DNA from: Clostridiales bacterium | GTDB taxonomy: Bacteria > Bacillota > Clostridia > Lachnospirales > Lachnospiraceae | NCBI GenBank assembly: GCA_029267975.1 | Contig: JAJUHH010000011.1 | Span: 1 to 19,702, forward strand | Reading direction: 5' to 3' | DNA: 19,702 nucleotides | In this document: piece by piece, positions 7,632 through 15,188 of the stretch | Layout of the letters: each line of letters begins with the position of its first letter | Position numbering within the stretch: the first letter of the stretch is position 1 | Notes under the pieces: model-generated | The model's database searches: none | The model's input: the letters and a program-made list of their open reading frames with translations, nothing else | What the model was told of the DNA's origin: nothing | Program-made: the position numbers and the translations under genes

Positions 7632-7830
7632 TAAGTATGTAGAAGATTTAAGATCAAAATCAGCTACAGAGTTAAACCAGGAATTAGTAGCTGCGAAGAA
7701 GGAACTTTTCAATCTGAGGTTCCAAAATGCAACTAACCAGTTGGATAACACAAGCAGAATTAAGGAAGTTAGAAAAAACATCGCAAGAATCCAGACAGTA
7801 ATTTCTGAACTTTCTAAGGCTTCTAAATAA
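7621..7830 (+). CDS. rpmC: 50S ribosomal protein L29
   Basis: L29 is a small helical protein at the exit-tunnel rim next to L23, near the trigger factor site. The product has 69 residues from the GTG at 7621 (M-K-I-N-K-Y-V-E-D-L) and contains KKELFNLRFQNATNQLDN and IKEVRKNIARIQT. Another in-frame GTG lies at 7612, but the AAGGCGG at 7606-7612 is well placed only for 7621, and the family begins there. It overlaps the end of rplP by 11 bases, which suggests coupled translation. Confidence 0.93.
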   Translation: MKINKYVEDLRSKSATELNQELVAAKKELFNLRFQNATNQLDNTSRIKEVRKNIARIQTVISELSKASK

Positions 7831-7834
7831 TTTA

Positions 7835-7855
7835 ATGATCGGGCATCTCGGTCAT
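7835..7855 (+). promoter_or_regulatory. Hairpin upstream of the rpsQ ribosome binding site
   Basis: ATGATCG (7835-7841) pairs with CGGTCAT (7849-7855) with one G-U pair, over the loop GGCATCT. It fills the space between the rpmC stop and the AAGGAG of rpsQ (7859-7864). Confidence 0.35.
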
Positions 7856-7871
7856 GGGAAGGAGTATCGTT

Positions 7872-8126
7872 GTGGAAAGAAATTTAAGAAAAGTTCGTAT
7901 CGGCAAAGTAGTTAGCGACAAGATGGATAAGACAATTGTTGTAGCTGTTGTAGATAACGTAAAGCATCCTTTATACGGCAAGATCGTAAAAAGAACCTAT
8001 AAACTGAAGGCGCATGATGAGAATAACGAGTGCAACATCGGAGATAGAGTAAAGGTAATGGAGACAAGACCGTTATCTAAGGATAAGAGATGGAGACTTG
8101 TGGAGATCGTAGAGAAAGCAAAATAA
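7872..8126 (+). CDS. rpsQ: 30S ribosomal protein S17
   Basis: S17 is an OB-fold protein of the 30S body and an early assembly protein. The frame is open from an ATG at 7854, but AAGGAG (7859-7864) lies inside that extension, 7 bases before the GTG at 7872. The family also starts M-E-R-N-L-R-K, so GTG 7872 is the start, giving 84 residues. Typical motifs are GKVVSDKMDKTIVV, HPLYGKIVKRTYKLKAHDE and METRPLSKDKRWRL. It is followed by a 112-base gap before rplN. Confidence 0.95.
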   Translation: MERNLRKVRIGKVVSDKMDKTIVVAVVDNVKHPLYGKIVKRTYKLKAHDENNECNIGDRVKVMETRPLSKDKRWRLVEIVEKAK

Positions 8127-8238
8127 TCTCATCGAAAAGAATATCGTAAGACGAAATGTACCCGAGAGTTTATTAAGAAAGCTCTGTGTATAATTATTCG
8201 TACGAATCAGATTGATTACAACTGAAAGGAGTAGTATC
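8127..8238 (+). other. rpsQ-rplN gap with imperfect hairpins and a 12-base palindrome
   Basis: This 112-base gap includes AGAG-TTT/AAA-g-CTCT (8165-8185) and the self-complementary ATTCGTACGAAT (8196-8207). A TATAAT (8189-8194) is present but has no matching -35 box. Just before rplN, TGAT-t-AC-a-ACT (8213-8223) can fold on AGT-a-GT-ATCA (8230-8239) with GAAAGG of the ribosome binding site in the loop. Confidence 0.4.
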
Positions 8239-8607
8239 ATGATTCAAACTGAAACCAGACTAAGAGTTGCCGACAATACCGGTGCGAAAGAATTACTTTG
8301 CATCAGAGTACTTGGCGGATCAACCAGAAGATATGCTAATATAGGCGATATCATCGTTGCTTCGGTCAAAGATGCAACACCAGGCGGTGTTGTTAAGAAG
8401 GGCGATGTTGTTAAGGCGGTTGTTGTTCGTACTGTAAAGGGCGCACGCCGCAAAGACGGTTCCTATATAAGATTTGATGAAAATGCTGCCGTAATTATTA
8501 AGGAAGACAAGAACCCCAGAGGAACACGTATCTTTGGACCGGTAGCAAGAGAATTAAGAGAGAAACAATTCATGAAAATCGTTTCTTTAGCACCAGAAGT
8601 ATTATAG
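8239..8607 (+). CDS. rplN: 50S ribosomal protein L14
   Basis: L14 lies at the subunit interface, contacts 16S rRNA, and is the docking site of the silencing factor RsfS in other bacteria. From the ATG at 8239 the product has 122 residues, exactly the family length: MIQTETRLRVADNTGAKELLCIRVLGGS, then GDIIVASVKDATPGG and IFGPVARELRE. An in-frame TTG 27 bases upstream is excluded because AAAGGAG (8225-8231) lies just before the ATG. Confidence 0.97.
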   Translation: MIQTETRLRVADNTGAKELLCIRVLGGSTRRYANIGDIIVASVKDATPGGVVKKGDVVKAVVVRTVKGARRKDGSYIRFDENAAVIIKEDKNPRGTRIFGPVARELREKQFMKIVSLAPEVL

Positions 8608-8621
8608 GGAGGTGTCGACTG

Positions 8622-8939
8622 ATGGCAACGATGAAAATCAAAAAGAATGATACCGTTAAGGTTATCACCGGTAAAGATAAAGGCAAAACAGGCAAGGTTA
8701 TCGATGTTACCAACGGCAAGCTGTTAGTGGAAGGCGTAAATACCGTATCCAAGCACAGCAAGGCAAGCCAAAAGAATCCAAAGGGTGGAATTATCCATCA
8801 AGAAGCACCGATTGATGCTTCTAACGTTATGTACCTTCATAAGGGTCAGCCTACCAGAATTGGTTTCAAGACTGTTGAAACCAAGAAGGGGCTCAAGAAA
8901 GTACGTTTCGCGAAGACAACCGGCGATGTAATTGATTAA
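8622..8939 (+). CDS. rplX: 50S ribosomal protein L24
   Basis: L24 starts 50S assembly together with L3 and lies near the tunnel exit. The 105-residue product has an N-terminal KOW motif (KKNDTVKVITGKDKGKTGKV, from about residue 6) and the NPKGGIIHQEAPI segment. GGGAGG (8607-8612) precedes the ATG. The TCAKC-type zinc motif seen in some L24 proteins is absent. Confidence 0.96.
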   Translation: MATMKIKKNDTVKVITGKDKGKTGKVIDVTNGKLLVEGVNTVSKHSKASQKNPKGGIIHQEAPIDASNVMYLHKGQPTRIGFKTVETKKGLKKVRFAKTTGDVID

Positions 8940-8962
8940 TTCAGAGAGGAGGATCATTTAAG

Positions 8963-9502
8963 TTGGCTAGATTAAAGGATCAATATTTAAACGAAATAGT
9001 AGCCGGCATGACAAAGAAGTTCGGATATAAGAACGTAATGGAAGTGCCGAAGATTGATAAAATTGTCATCAACATGGGTGTTGGTGAGGCTAAGGACAAC
9101 GCTAAGGTTTTAGAATCAGCAGTAAGAGATTTAGAGATTATTGCTGGTCAGAAGCCTGTTGTTACCAAGGCTAAGAAATCCGTTGCTAACTTCAAGATCA
9201 GAGAGGGTATGGCAATCGGCTGCAAGGTTACCTTAAGAGGCGAGAAAATGTATGAATTTGCTGATCGTCTTATCAACTTAGCATTACCCCGAGTACGTGA
9301 CTTCAGAGGTGTTAATCCCAACGCATTTGACGGTAGAGGAAACTACTCCCTTGGTATCAAGGAACAGTTAATCTTCCCTGAGATCGAATACGATAAGGTT
9401 GACAAGGTTAGAGGTATGGACATCATCTTTGTTACAACAGCAAAGACTGATGAAGAAGCACGCGAACTGTTAACCCAATTCGGTATGCCGTTTAGAAAGT
9501 AG
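8963..9502 (+). CDS. rplE: 50S ribosomal protein L5 (TTG start)
   Basis: L5 binds 5S rRNA and contacts the P-site tRNA and S13 across the subunit bridge. The 179-residue product has the family length with MARLKDQYLNEIV at the start, VPKIDKIVINMGVGEA, RVRDFRGVNPNAFDGRGNYS and the C-terminal TDEEARELLTQFGMPF. The start codon is TTG at 8963, with AGGAGG (8947-8952) ten bases before it; there is no ATG or GTG in frame nearby that fits the family start. It is the only ribosomal protein gene here with a TTG start. Confidence 0.95.
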   Translation: MARLKDQYLNEIVAGMTKKFGYKNVMEVPKIDKIVINMGVGEAKDNAKVLESAVRDLEIIAGQKPVVTKAKKSVANFKIREGMAIGCKVTLRGEKMYEFADRLINLALPRVRDFRGVNPNAFDGRGNYSLGIKEQLIFPEIEYDKVDKVRGMDIIFVTTAKTDEEARELLTQFGMPFRK

Positions 9503-9515
9503 AGGAGGTATTTCC

Positions 9516-9701
9516 ATGGCTAAAACGTCAATGAAGATTAAACAACAACGTACGCAGAAATTCTCCACTAGAGAATATAACCGTTGCAGAATTTGTGGTC
9601 GTCCGCATGCATATTTAAGAAAATACGGAATCTGCAGAATTTGTTTTCGTGAATTAGCGTACAAGGGTCAGATACCAGGCGTGAAGAAAGCTAGCTGGTA
9701 A
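9516..9701 (+). CDS. rpsZ: 30S ribosomal protein S14, zinc-binding short type
   Basis: This is the 61-residue zinc form of S14, found in many Gram-positive bacteria, rather than the ~100-residue zinc-free form. The zinc ribbon is C24-x2-C27 and C40-x2-C43. The start MAKTSMKIKQQRTQKF and the GQIPGVKKASW tail are diagnostic. GAGGAGG lies just before the ATG. Many databases name it rpsN type Z. Confidence 0.96.
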   Translation: MAKTSMKIKQQRTQKFSTREYNRCRICGRPHAYLRKYGICRICFRELAYKGQIPGVKKASW

Positions 9702-9725
9702 GAGTTAAGAAAGGAGGCAAATGAA

Positions 9726-10127
9726 ATGACAATGAGCGATCCCATTGCAGATATGCTTACAAGAATCCGTAATGCAAATACTGCGAAACATGATACAGTA
9801 GATGTTCCTGCTTCTAAGATGAAAATTGCTATTGCCGACATCCTCGTAAGGGAAGGTTATATCAAGAAATACGAGATCGAAGAAGTCGAGAATATGAAGA
9901 CAATTCATATTACCCTGAAATATGGTAAAGATAAAAATGTTAAGATCATCACAGGCCTGAAGAGAATCTCCAAGCCGGGTCTTAGAGTATATGCGAACAA
10001 AGATAATCTGCCTAAGGTTCTTGGCGGTTTAGGAATCGCAATTATTTCAACGAACAAGGGTATAGTAACCGATAAAGAAGCCAGAGAATTAAACGTAGGT
10101 GGCGAGGTTCTCGCGTTCATCTGGTAA
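9726..10127 (+). CDS. rpsH: 30S ribosomal protein S8
   Basis: S8 binds helix 21 of 16S rRNA in the 30S body; in E. coli it also represses the spc operon by binding within the L5 coding region of the mRNA. The 133-residue product starts MTMSDPIADMLTRIRNAN and ends GIVTDKEARELNVGGEVLAFIW, the family hallmark. AAGGAGG (9711-9717) lies 8 bases before the ATG at 9726. An ATG at 9732 two codons on is a less likely start. Confidence 0.97.
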   Translation: MTMSDPIADMLTRIRNANTAKHDTVDVPASKMKIAIADILVREGYIKKYEIEEVENMKTIHITLKYGKDKNVKIITGLKRISKPGLRVYANKDNLPKVLGGLGIAIISTNKGIVTDKEARELNVGGEVLAFIW

Positions 10128-10148
10128 TCAATAATAGGAGGTGCGGGC

Positions 10149-10691
10149 ATGTCACGTATAGGAAGAATGCCTATCGCTATTCCTGCAGGCGTAACTGTAG
10201 AAGTAGCAGAAAATAATAAGGTGACCGTTAAGGGTCCCAAGGGTACATTAGAGAGAGTATTACCTGCAGAGATGCAGATCAAAGTGGAAGGTAGCGACGT
10301 AGTAGTTACCAGACCTAATGATTTAAAGAAAATGAAGTCCTTACATGGTCTTACCAGAACACTGGTTGCTAACATGGTGACAGGTGTGACAGAAGGATAC
10401 CAGAAGGTTCTTGAGATTAACGGTGTTGGTTACAGAGCAGCGAAAGCTGGTAAGGAATTAACATTGACTTTAGGTTACTCCCATCCGGTTATCATGATTG
10501 ATCCGGAAGGTCTTGAGTCCGTTCTTGATGGACAGAACAAGATCATCGTTAAAGGTATTGATAAAGAAAAGGTTGGCCAATACGCTGCTGAAATCAGAGC
10601 AAAGAGAGCACCCGAACCGTACAAGGGTAAGGGAATTAAGTATGCTGATGAAGTGATCAGACGTAAGGTTGGTAAGACCGGTAAGAAATAA
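10149..10691 (+). CDS. rplF: 50S ribosomal protein L6
   Basis: L6 binds the sarcin-ricin loop region near the factor-binding site of the 50S subunit. The 180-residue product has two copies of the L6 fold and the C-terminal signature PEPYKGKGIKYADEVIRRK. The start MSRIGRMPIAIPAGV is typical. AGGAGGTG precedes the ATG. It sits 21 bases after rpsH and 16 before rplR. Confidence 0.97.
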   Translation: MSRIGRMPIAIPAGVTVEVAENNKVTVKGPKGTLERVLPAEMQIKVEGSDVVVTRPNDLKKMKSLHGLTRTLVANMVTGVTEGYQKVLEINGVGYRAAKAGKELTLTLGYSHPVIMIDPEGLESVLDGQNKIIVKGIDKEKVGQYAAEIRAKRAPEPYKGKGIKYADEVIRRKVGKTGKK

Positions 10692-10707
10692 GGGAGGAGT
10701 GAAATAA

Positions 10708-11076
10708 ATGGTTAGTAAAGTATCAAGATCAGAAGTTCGTGTTAAGAAGCATTTAAAATTACGTAATCGTTTCACAGGTACTCCTGAGAGACCGCGTTTA
10801 GCTGTTTTCAGAAGCAACAATCATATGTACGCACAGATCATTGATGATACCGTTGGCAATACTTTAGTTGCAGCCTCCACACTTGAGAAGGATGTTAAGG
10901 CTGAGCTTTCCAAGACCAATGATGTGGCTGCCGCCGCATATCTTGGCACAGTAATCGCGAAGAAGGCTTTGGAAAAGGGCATTAAGACTGTTGTCTTTGA
11001 CAGAGGCGGCTTCATATATCAGGGAAAGATCAAAGCATTAGCAGATGCAGCCCGGGTCGCAGGCCTGGAATTCTAA
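10708..11076 (+). CDS. rplR: 50S ribosomal protein L18
   Basis: L18 binds 5S rRNA with L5 and anchors it in the central protuberance. The 122-residue product has the basic N-terminal tail (VRVKKHLKLRNRFTGT), the PRLAVFRSNNHMYAQIIDD core, and the C-terminal VFDRGGFIYQGKIKALADAAR motif. GGGAGGAG precedes the ATG. It is followed by rpsE after 16 bases. Confidence 0.97.
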   Translation: MVSKVSRSEVRVKKHLKLRNRFTGTPERPRLAVFRSNNHMYAQIIDDTVGNTLVAASTLEKDVKAELSKTNDVAAAAYLGTVIAKKALEKGIKTVVFDRGGFIYQGKIKALADAARVAGLEF

Positions 11077-11092
11077 GCAAGGAGGAGAATAC

Positions 11093-11602
11093 ATGAAACG
11101 TACAATCGTTGATGCCAGTCAATTAGAATTAGAAGATAAAGTCGTATCAATCAAGCGTGTAACCAAGGTTGTAAAGGGTGGTCGTAACTTCAGATTTACA
11201 GCACTGGTAGTTGTTGGTGACAAGAACGGACACGTTGGCGCTGGTCTCGGAAAAGCAACCGAAATTCCGGAAGCGATCCGTAAGGGTAAAGAAGATGCAA
11301 TTAAGAAATTAATTTCTCTTCCCCTGGATGAGAACGGCAGCGTTCCTCATGACTTTATCGGTAAGTTCGGTAGTTCTACCGTATTACTGAAGCGTTCCCC
11401 GGAAGGTACCGGTATCATCGCCGGTGGTCCTGCTCGTAACGTACTTGAGCTTGCAGGCTTTAAGAATATTCGTACCAAGTCACTTGGTTCCAATAACAAG
11501 CAGAACGTAGTTCTTGCAACAATTGCGGGATTAAGCCAGTTAAAAACTCCTGAAGAAGTAGCAAAGCTTCGTGGTATTCCGGTAGAGCAGTTAACAAAAT
11601 AA
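11093..11602 (+). CDS. rpsE: 30S ribosomal protein S5
   Basis: S5 forms part of the mRNA entry site and affects decoding accuracy. The 169-residue product contains the N-terminal double-stranded RNA-binding fold (GRNFRFTALVVVGDKNGHVG, then GKATEIPEAIRKG) and the C-terminal domain with GPARNVLELAG. The open frame extends upstream to 11045, inside rplR, but AAGGAGG (11079-11085) and the family length point to ATG 11093. The ribosome binding site is flanked by ATTCT (11070-11074) and AGAAT (11086-11090), a possible 5-bp stem with the AGGAGG in the loop. Confidence 0.96.
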   Translation: MKRTIVDASQLELEDKVVSIKRVTKVVKGGRNFRFTALVVVGDKNGHVGAGLGKATEIPEAIRKGKEDAIKKLISLPLDENGSVPHDFIGKFGSSTVLLKRSPEGTGIIAGGPARNVLELAGFKNIRTKSLGSNNKQNVVLATIAGLSQLKTPEEVAKLRGIPVEQLTK

Positions 11603-11616
11603 GGAGGTGCCAAACC

Positions 11617-11799
11617 ATGGCAGGTAAATTAAAAGTTACTCAGATTAAGTCCACTATTGGCGCCATTCCCAAGCACAGAGCAACTATTGAGGCATTAGGC
11701 TTAAAGAAGCTTAATAAGACTGTAGAATTGCCTGATAACGCTGCTGTCAGAGGAATGCTCGACCAGGTGAAGCACTTAGTAAAGGTTGAAGAAATATAA
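11617..11799 (+). CDS. rpmD: 50S ribosomal protein L30
   Basis: L30 is a small 50S protein near 5S rRNA. The 60-residue product has the family pattern KVTQIKSTIGAIPKHRATI, LGLKKLNKTVELPD and an end in GMLDQVKHLVKVEE. AAGGAGG (11601-11607) overlaps the rpsE stop codon region. Next is rplO, 25 bases later. Confidence 0.96.
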   Translation: MAGKLKVTQIKSTIGAIPKHRATIEALGLKKLNKTVELPDNAAVRGMLDQVKHLVKVEEI

Positions 11800-11824
11800 T
11801 TACGAAAAGAAGGAGGTGCACGAC

Positions 11825-12265
11825 ATGAATTTATCAGAATTGAAACCGGCTGCTGGTTCCAAGCATAACGATAATTTCAGAAGAGGACGTGGTCACGGCT
11901 CAGGCAACGGTAAGACTGCAGGTAAAGGTCATAAGGGCCAGAAGGCTCGTTCCGGAGCTCCAAGAGTTGGATTCGAGGGCGGTCAGATGCCTTTATACAG
12001 AAGAATTCCGAAGCGTGGTTTCACGAACCGTAATACCAAGGAAATCGTTGCAATTAATGTTGACGTATTAAATAGATTTGAAGATGGTGCAGTTGTAACA
12101 GTAGAGTCATTGATGGAAGTAGGTATTATTAAGAACCCGAAGGACGGAGTTAAGATCCTTGGAAACGGAGAACTTACTAAGAAGCTTGAAGTGAAGGTCA
12201 ATGCATTCAGTGCAAGTGCAGCTGAAAAGATCCAGGCTCTTGGTGGAAAAGCTGAGGTGGTATAA
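11825..12265 (+). CDS. rplO: 50S ribosomal protein L15
   Basis: L15 is a late-assembly 50S protein with a long glycine- and arginine-rich N-terminal extension that threads into the rRNA. The 146-residue product starts MNLSELKPAAGS and shows RRGRGHGSGNGKTAGKGHKG and GFEGGQMPLYRRIPKRGF. The frame is open from 11786, overlapping rpmD, but AGGAGG (11811-11816) marks the ATG at 11825. The stop codon overlaps the secY ATG by one base (TAATG). Confidence 0.97.
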   Translation: MNLSELKPAAGSKHNDNFRRGRGHGSGNGKTAGKGHKGQKARSGAPRVGFEGGQMPLYRRIPKRGFTNRNTKEIVAINVDVLNRFEDGAVVTVESLMEVGIIKNPKDGVKILGNGELTKKLEVKVNAFSASAAEKIQALGGKAEVV

Positions 12266-13587
12266 TGTTTGGGACGCTGCGAAATGCTTTAAAAGTTAAG
12301 GATATAAGAGTAAGACTGATTTATACTTTTATTTGCTTGATCGTTGTCAGAGTAGGAACACTGCTTCCTGCTCCGGCGATTAGCAGAGATGTAACAAGCC
12401 AGTTATTTAGCGCTAGTAATCTGGGTTTTTTTGATGCCCTGACTGGTGGTTCCTTATCACGTATGTCAATTTTCGCACTGAGTATAACCCCGTATATTTC
12501 ATCTTCCATTATTATTCAGCTTTTAACCATTGCTATTCCTAAGCTGGAAGAAATGCAGAAGGAAGGCGAGGACGGCAGAAAGAAGCTTAACGAGCTTACC
12601 CGTTATTTAACGGTTGTTTTAGCTGTTATCGAGTCCGGCGCTATGGCCATCGGCTTTGGTAATTCCGGTTACCTGGAAGGCGGCCTGACCTTTACAAATG
12701 TTGTAGTTGTTATCGCATCCTTAACAGCAGGTAGTGCATTCCTTATGTGGATTGGCGAGAAAATTACACAGAACGGCGTTGGTAATGGTATTTCAATCGT
12801 TTTAACCATCAATATCATCTCCAGAATGCCGGAAGAATTCATCAGCTTAGCTCAGACTTATATTATAGGTAAGCCTGTAGTACAGGCAATTATTGCATGT
12901 CTTGTAATTATTGCAGTTTTAGTAGCAACCATCGTACTTGTTATTGCTCTTTACAGTGCAGAGAGAAAGATACCTGTAACCTACGCTAAGAAGGTTCAGG
13001 GAAGAAAAATGGTAGGTGGACAAACCTCCCATATTCCTTTGAAGGTTAACACCGCAGGTGTTATCCCGGTTATCTTTGCAGGTTCAATCATGAGCTTCCC
13101 TATCGTAGTTGCATCTTTCTTTAATGTAACTCCGGCAAGAGCTTATTTCTGGCCTAAGGTACTTAAGGTTTTGGATCAGGACAGCTGGTTCGTGACCAAG
13201 AGCTGGGGAGACTTCAAGTACACCATTGGTTTATTAATTTATATTGCATTAACTGTTTTCTTTGCTTATTTCTATACATCAATCACCTTCAACCCGATTG
13301 AAGTATCCAATAACATAAAGAAACAGGGTGGATTCATCCCGGGTATTCGTCCTGGTAAGCCAACCACCGAGTATTTGACAAAAGTACTTAACTACATTAT
13401 ATTTGTTGGTGCTGTTGGTTTAATTATTGTTTGCATCATACCGATTATCTTCTCCGGTATCTTTGGTGCAAATGTCAGCTTCGGCGGTACATCCATGATC
13501 ATTATCTGTGGTGTAATCATCGAGACGATCAAGCAAATTGAATCACAGTTATTAGTACGACACTATAAAGGCTTCCTTAATGACTAG
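12265..13587 (+). CDS. secY: Protein translocase channel subunit SecY
   Basis: SecY is the pore of the SecYEG translocon in the cytoplasmic membrane. The 440-residue product shows about ten membrane spans and the family motifs: ITPYISSSIIIQLLTIAIPK around the second span, the cytoplasmic ERKIPVTYAKK and GGQTSHIPLKVNTAGVIPVIF, and the GGFIPGIRPGKPTTEYL loop near the end, which contacts SecA and the ribosome. The plug region lies between spans one and two. It is coupled to rplO by a one-base overlap, so translocon synthesis follows ribosomal protein synthesis. A 138-base gap with a long hairpin follows. Confidence 0.97.
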   Translation: MFGTLRNALKVKDIRVRLIYTFICLIVVRVGTLLPAPAISRDVTSQLFSASNLGFFDALTGGSLSRMSIFALSITPYISSSIIIQLLTIAIPKLEEMQKEGEDGRKKLNELTRYLTVVLAVIESGAMAIGFGNSGYLEGGLTFTNVVVVIASLTAGSAFLMWIGEKITQNGVGNGISIVLTINIISRMPEEFISLAQTYIIGKPVVQAIIACLVIIAVLVATIVLVIALYSAERKIPVTYAKKVQGRKMVGGQTSHIPLKVNTAGVIPVIFAGSIMSFPIVVASFFNVTPARAYFWPKVLKVLDQDSWFVTKSWGDFKYTIGLLIYIALTVFFAYFYTSITFNPIEVSNNIKKQGGFIPGIRPGKPTTEYLTKVLNYIIFVGAVGLIIVCIIPIIFSGIFGANVSFGGTSMIIICGVIIETIKQIESQLLVRHYKGFLND

Positions 13588-13633
13588 TTCCATCGCTATC
13601 GTATTACGGATGCCGTGAGTATACTGACATTAC

Positions 13634-13669
13634 TATCGGAAGGACGATCCCCTGATTGTTCTTCCGATA
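13634..13669 (+). promoter_or_regulatory. 16-bp stem-loop between secY and adk
   Basis: TATCGGAAGGACGATC (13634-13649) pairs along its full length with GATTGTTCTTCCGATA (13654-13669), 14 Watson-Crick pairs and two G-U pairs, over the loop CCCT. No T-run follows, so it is not a standard terminator. It could stabilise or separate the secY and adk parts of the transcript, or serve as an RNase III-type processing site; this is inference. Confidence 0.7.
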
Positions 13670-13725
13670 ATATTGGATATAGAGGTTTGCGTGCTTCGGC
13701 ATTATTCAGGAGGGATTTTAAGAGT

Positions 13726-14373
13726 ATGAAGATAATTATGTTAGGCGCACCTGGCGCCGGTAAGGGTACACAGGCTAAGAAATTAGCAGCGAAATATAAT
13801 ATACCGCATATTTCAACGGGAGATATCTTCCGTGCAAATATCAAGGAAGGTACAGAGCTTGGCAAAAAAGCCAAGGTATACATGGATCAGGGATTATTAG
13901 TACCTGATGAACTGGTTGTTGACCTGATCATGGACCGTTTTAAGCAGCCTGATTGTGTGAACGGTTATGTGCTGGATGGCTTCCCCAGAACCATACCCCA
14001 GGCAAAAGCGCTGGATGAGGCTCTGACAAAGAATAATGATGCGATCGAATACGCAATTGACGTTGATGTTCCTGATGAGGAGATCGTAAATCGTATGTCA
14101 GGCAGAAGGGCCTGCGTAGCTTGTGGAGCAACCTATCATCTGGTTACCATTCCTACAAAGGTAGAAGGCATCTGTGATGTATGCGGTAAAGAACTCATTC
14201 TACGGGATGATGACAAGCCGGAAACCGTACTGAAGCGTCTTAAGGTATATCACGAGCAAACTCAGCCGCTGATTGATTATTACCGAGAAAAAGGAATTTT
14301 AAGATCAGTGGATGGAACCAATGATCCAACAACTACATTTAATAATATAGTAAAGATTGTTGAGGCGGAGTAA
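13726..14373 (+). CDS. adk: Adenylate kinase (zinc-binding LID)
   Basis: Catalyses ATP + AMP to 2 ADP in the cytoplasm. The 215-residue product has the P-loop GAPGAGKGT (residues 7-15), the AMP-binding STGD and GFPRT motifs (30-33, 85-89), and the LID arginines in RMSGRR (123-128). The LID carries four cysteines, C130-x2-C133 and C150-x2-C153, which bind structural zinc in Gram-positive enzymes. The frame is open from 13615, but AGGAGGG just upstream and the family start M-K-I-I-M-L-G-A-P-G fix ATG 13726. Confidence 0.97.
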   Translation: MKIIMLGAPGAGKGTQAKKLAAKYNIPHISTGDIFRANIKEGTELGKKAKVYMDQGLLVPDELVVDLIMDRFKQPDCVNGYVLDGFPRTIPQAKALDEALTKNNDAIEYAIDVDVPDEEIVNRMSGRRACVACGATYHLVTIPTKVEGICDVCGKELILRDDDKPETVLKRLKVYHEQTQPLIDYYREKGILRSVDGTNDPTTTFNNIVKIVEAE

Positions 14374-14402
14374 ACAGACAACAATGGTCATGAGAGTGGA
14401 GA

Positions 14403-14417
14403 TGCCGCTTGGCGGCA
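14403..14417 (+). promoter_or_regulatory. Small GC-rich hairpin before map
   Basis: TGCCGC (14403-14408) and GCGGCA (14412-14417) form a perfect 6-bp stem with loop TTG, ten bases before the map ribosome binding site. There is no T-run. It may affect map translation. Confidence 0.4.
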
Positions 14418-14438
14418 AGTGAGAAAGGAAGAGATTAC

Positions 14439-15188
14439 GTGCCAATAAATATTAAATCACAGAAGGAAATTGAATTGATGCGGGAGTCCGGAAGGATTCT
14501 GGCTCATTTACTGGAGGAGCTGCAGGCGTTTGTTCGTCCGGGAATTTCTACTCTGGATATTGATAAGAAGTGTGCAGAGCTTATTAAAAGCTATCATTGC
14601 ATACCATCCTTTCTTAATTACAATGGATATCCTGCCTCGGTCTGCGTCTCTGTAAACAGCGAAGTCGTACATGGAATACCCAGTAAGAATAGAATTCTTA
14701 AGGATGGAGATATAGTCAGCTTAGACTGTGGAGTCATCTATCAGGGCTTCCATTCTGACGCAGCTAGAACCGTAGCAGTCGGAAGCATATCTGAGGAAGC
14801 TGCAAGACTCATAGAAGTCACCAGGCAGAGCTTTTTTGAAGGTATAAAGTTTGCAAAAGAAGGCCATCATTTACATGAGATTTCGGATGCAATCCAAACC
14901 TATGTAGAAGCTCACGGCTTCAGCGTAGTCAGAGATCTGGTGGGCCACGGTATCGGCAGAAACCTTCATGAGGAGCCTCAGATACCTAACTTCAGACAGA
15001 AGCGCCGCGGTCCCAAGCTGGAAGCAGGAATGACACTGGCTATCGAACCTATGGTGAATGCCGGCCGGTATGATGTATACTGGGAGGATGATGACTGGAC
15101 AGTGGTGACAGATGACGGCTCTCTTTCCGCGCATTATGAAAATACAGTACTAATCACCAGCGAAGAACCGGAGATACTGACACTATGA
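14439..15188 (+). CDS. map: Methionine aminopeptidase, type I
   Basis: Removes the initiator methionine from nascent proteins at the ribosome exit. From the GTG at 14439 the product has 249 residues. The five metal ligands are in place: D96 and D107 (LDCGVIYQGFHSDAAR), H170 (GHGIGRNLHEEP), E203 (AIEPMVNAG) and E234 (YENTVLIT). The catalytic histidine H78 is in VVHGIP. A longer frame opens at a TTG (14409), but that lies in a hairpin loop and AAAGGAAG (14424-14431) fits the GTG. The stop overlaps the next start by four bases (ATGA). Confidence 0.95.
   Translation: MPINIKSQKEIELMRESGRILAHLLEELQAFVRPGISTLDIDKKCAELIKSYHCIPSFLNYNGYPASVCVSVNSEVVHGIPSKNRILKDGDIVSLDCGVIYQGFHSDAARTVAVGSISEEAARLIEVTRQSFFEGIKFAKEGHHLHEISDAIQTYVEAHGFSVVRDLVGHGIGRNLHEEPQIPNFRQKRRGPKLEAGMTLAIEPMVNAGRYDVYWEDDDWTVVTDDGSLSAHYENTVLITSEEPEILTL

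Noticed and set aside
8189..8194. TATAAT before rplN as an internal promoter
   Set aside because: No -35-like hexamer at 16-18 bases and no extended -10 in the right spacing.
11889..12071. Second + strand frame inside rplO
   Set aside because: An out-of-frame shadow of the L15 coding sequence without a ribosome binding site.
12260..12265. TATAAT at the rplO/secY junction as a promoter
   Set aside because: It is formed by the last codons of rplO and the stop codon; no -35 box fits.
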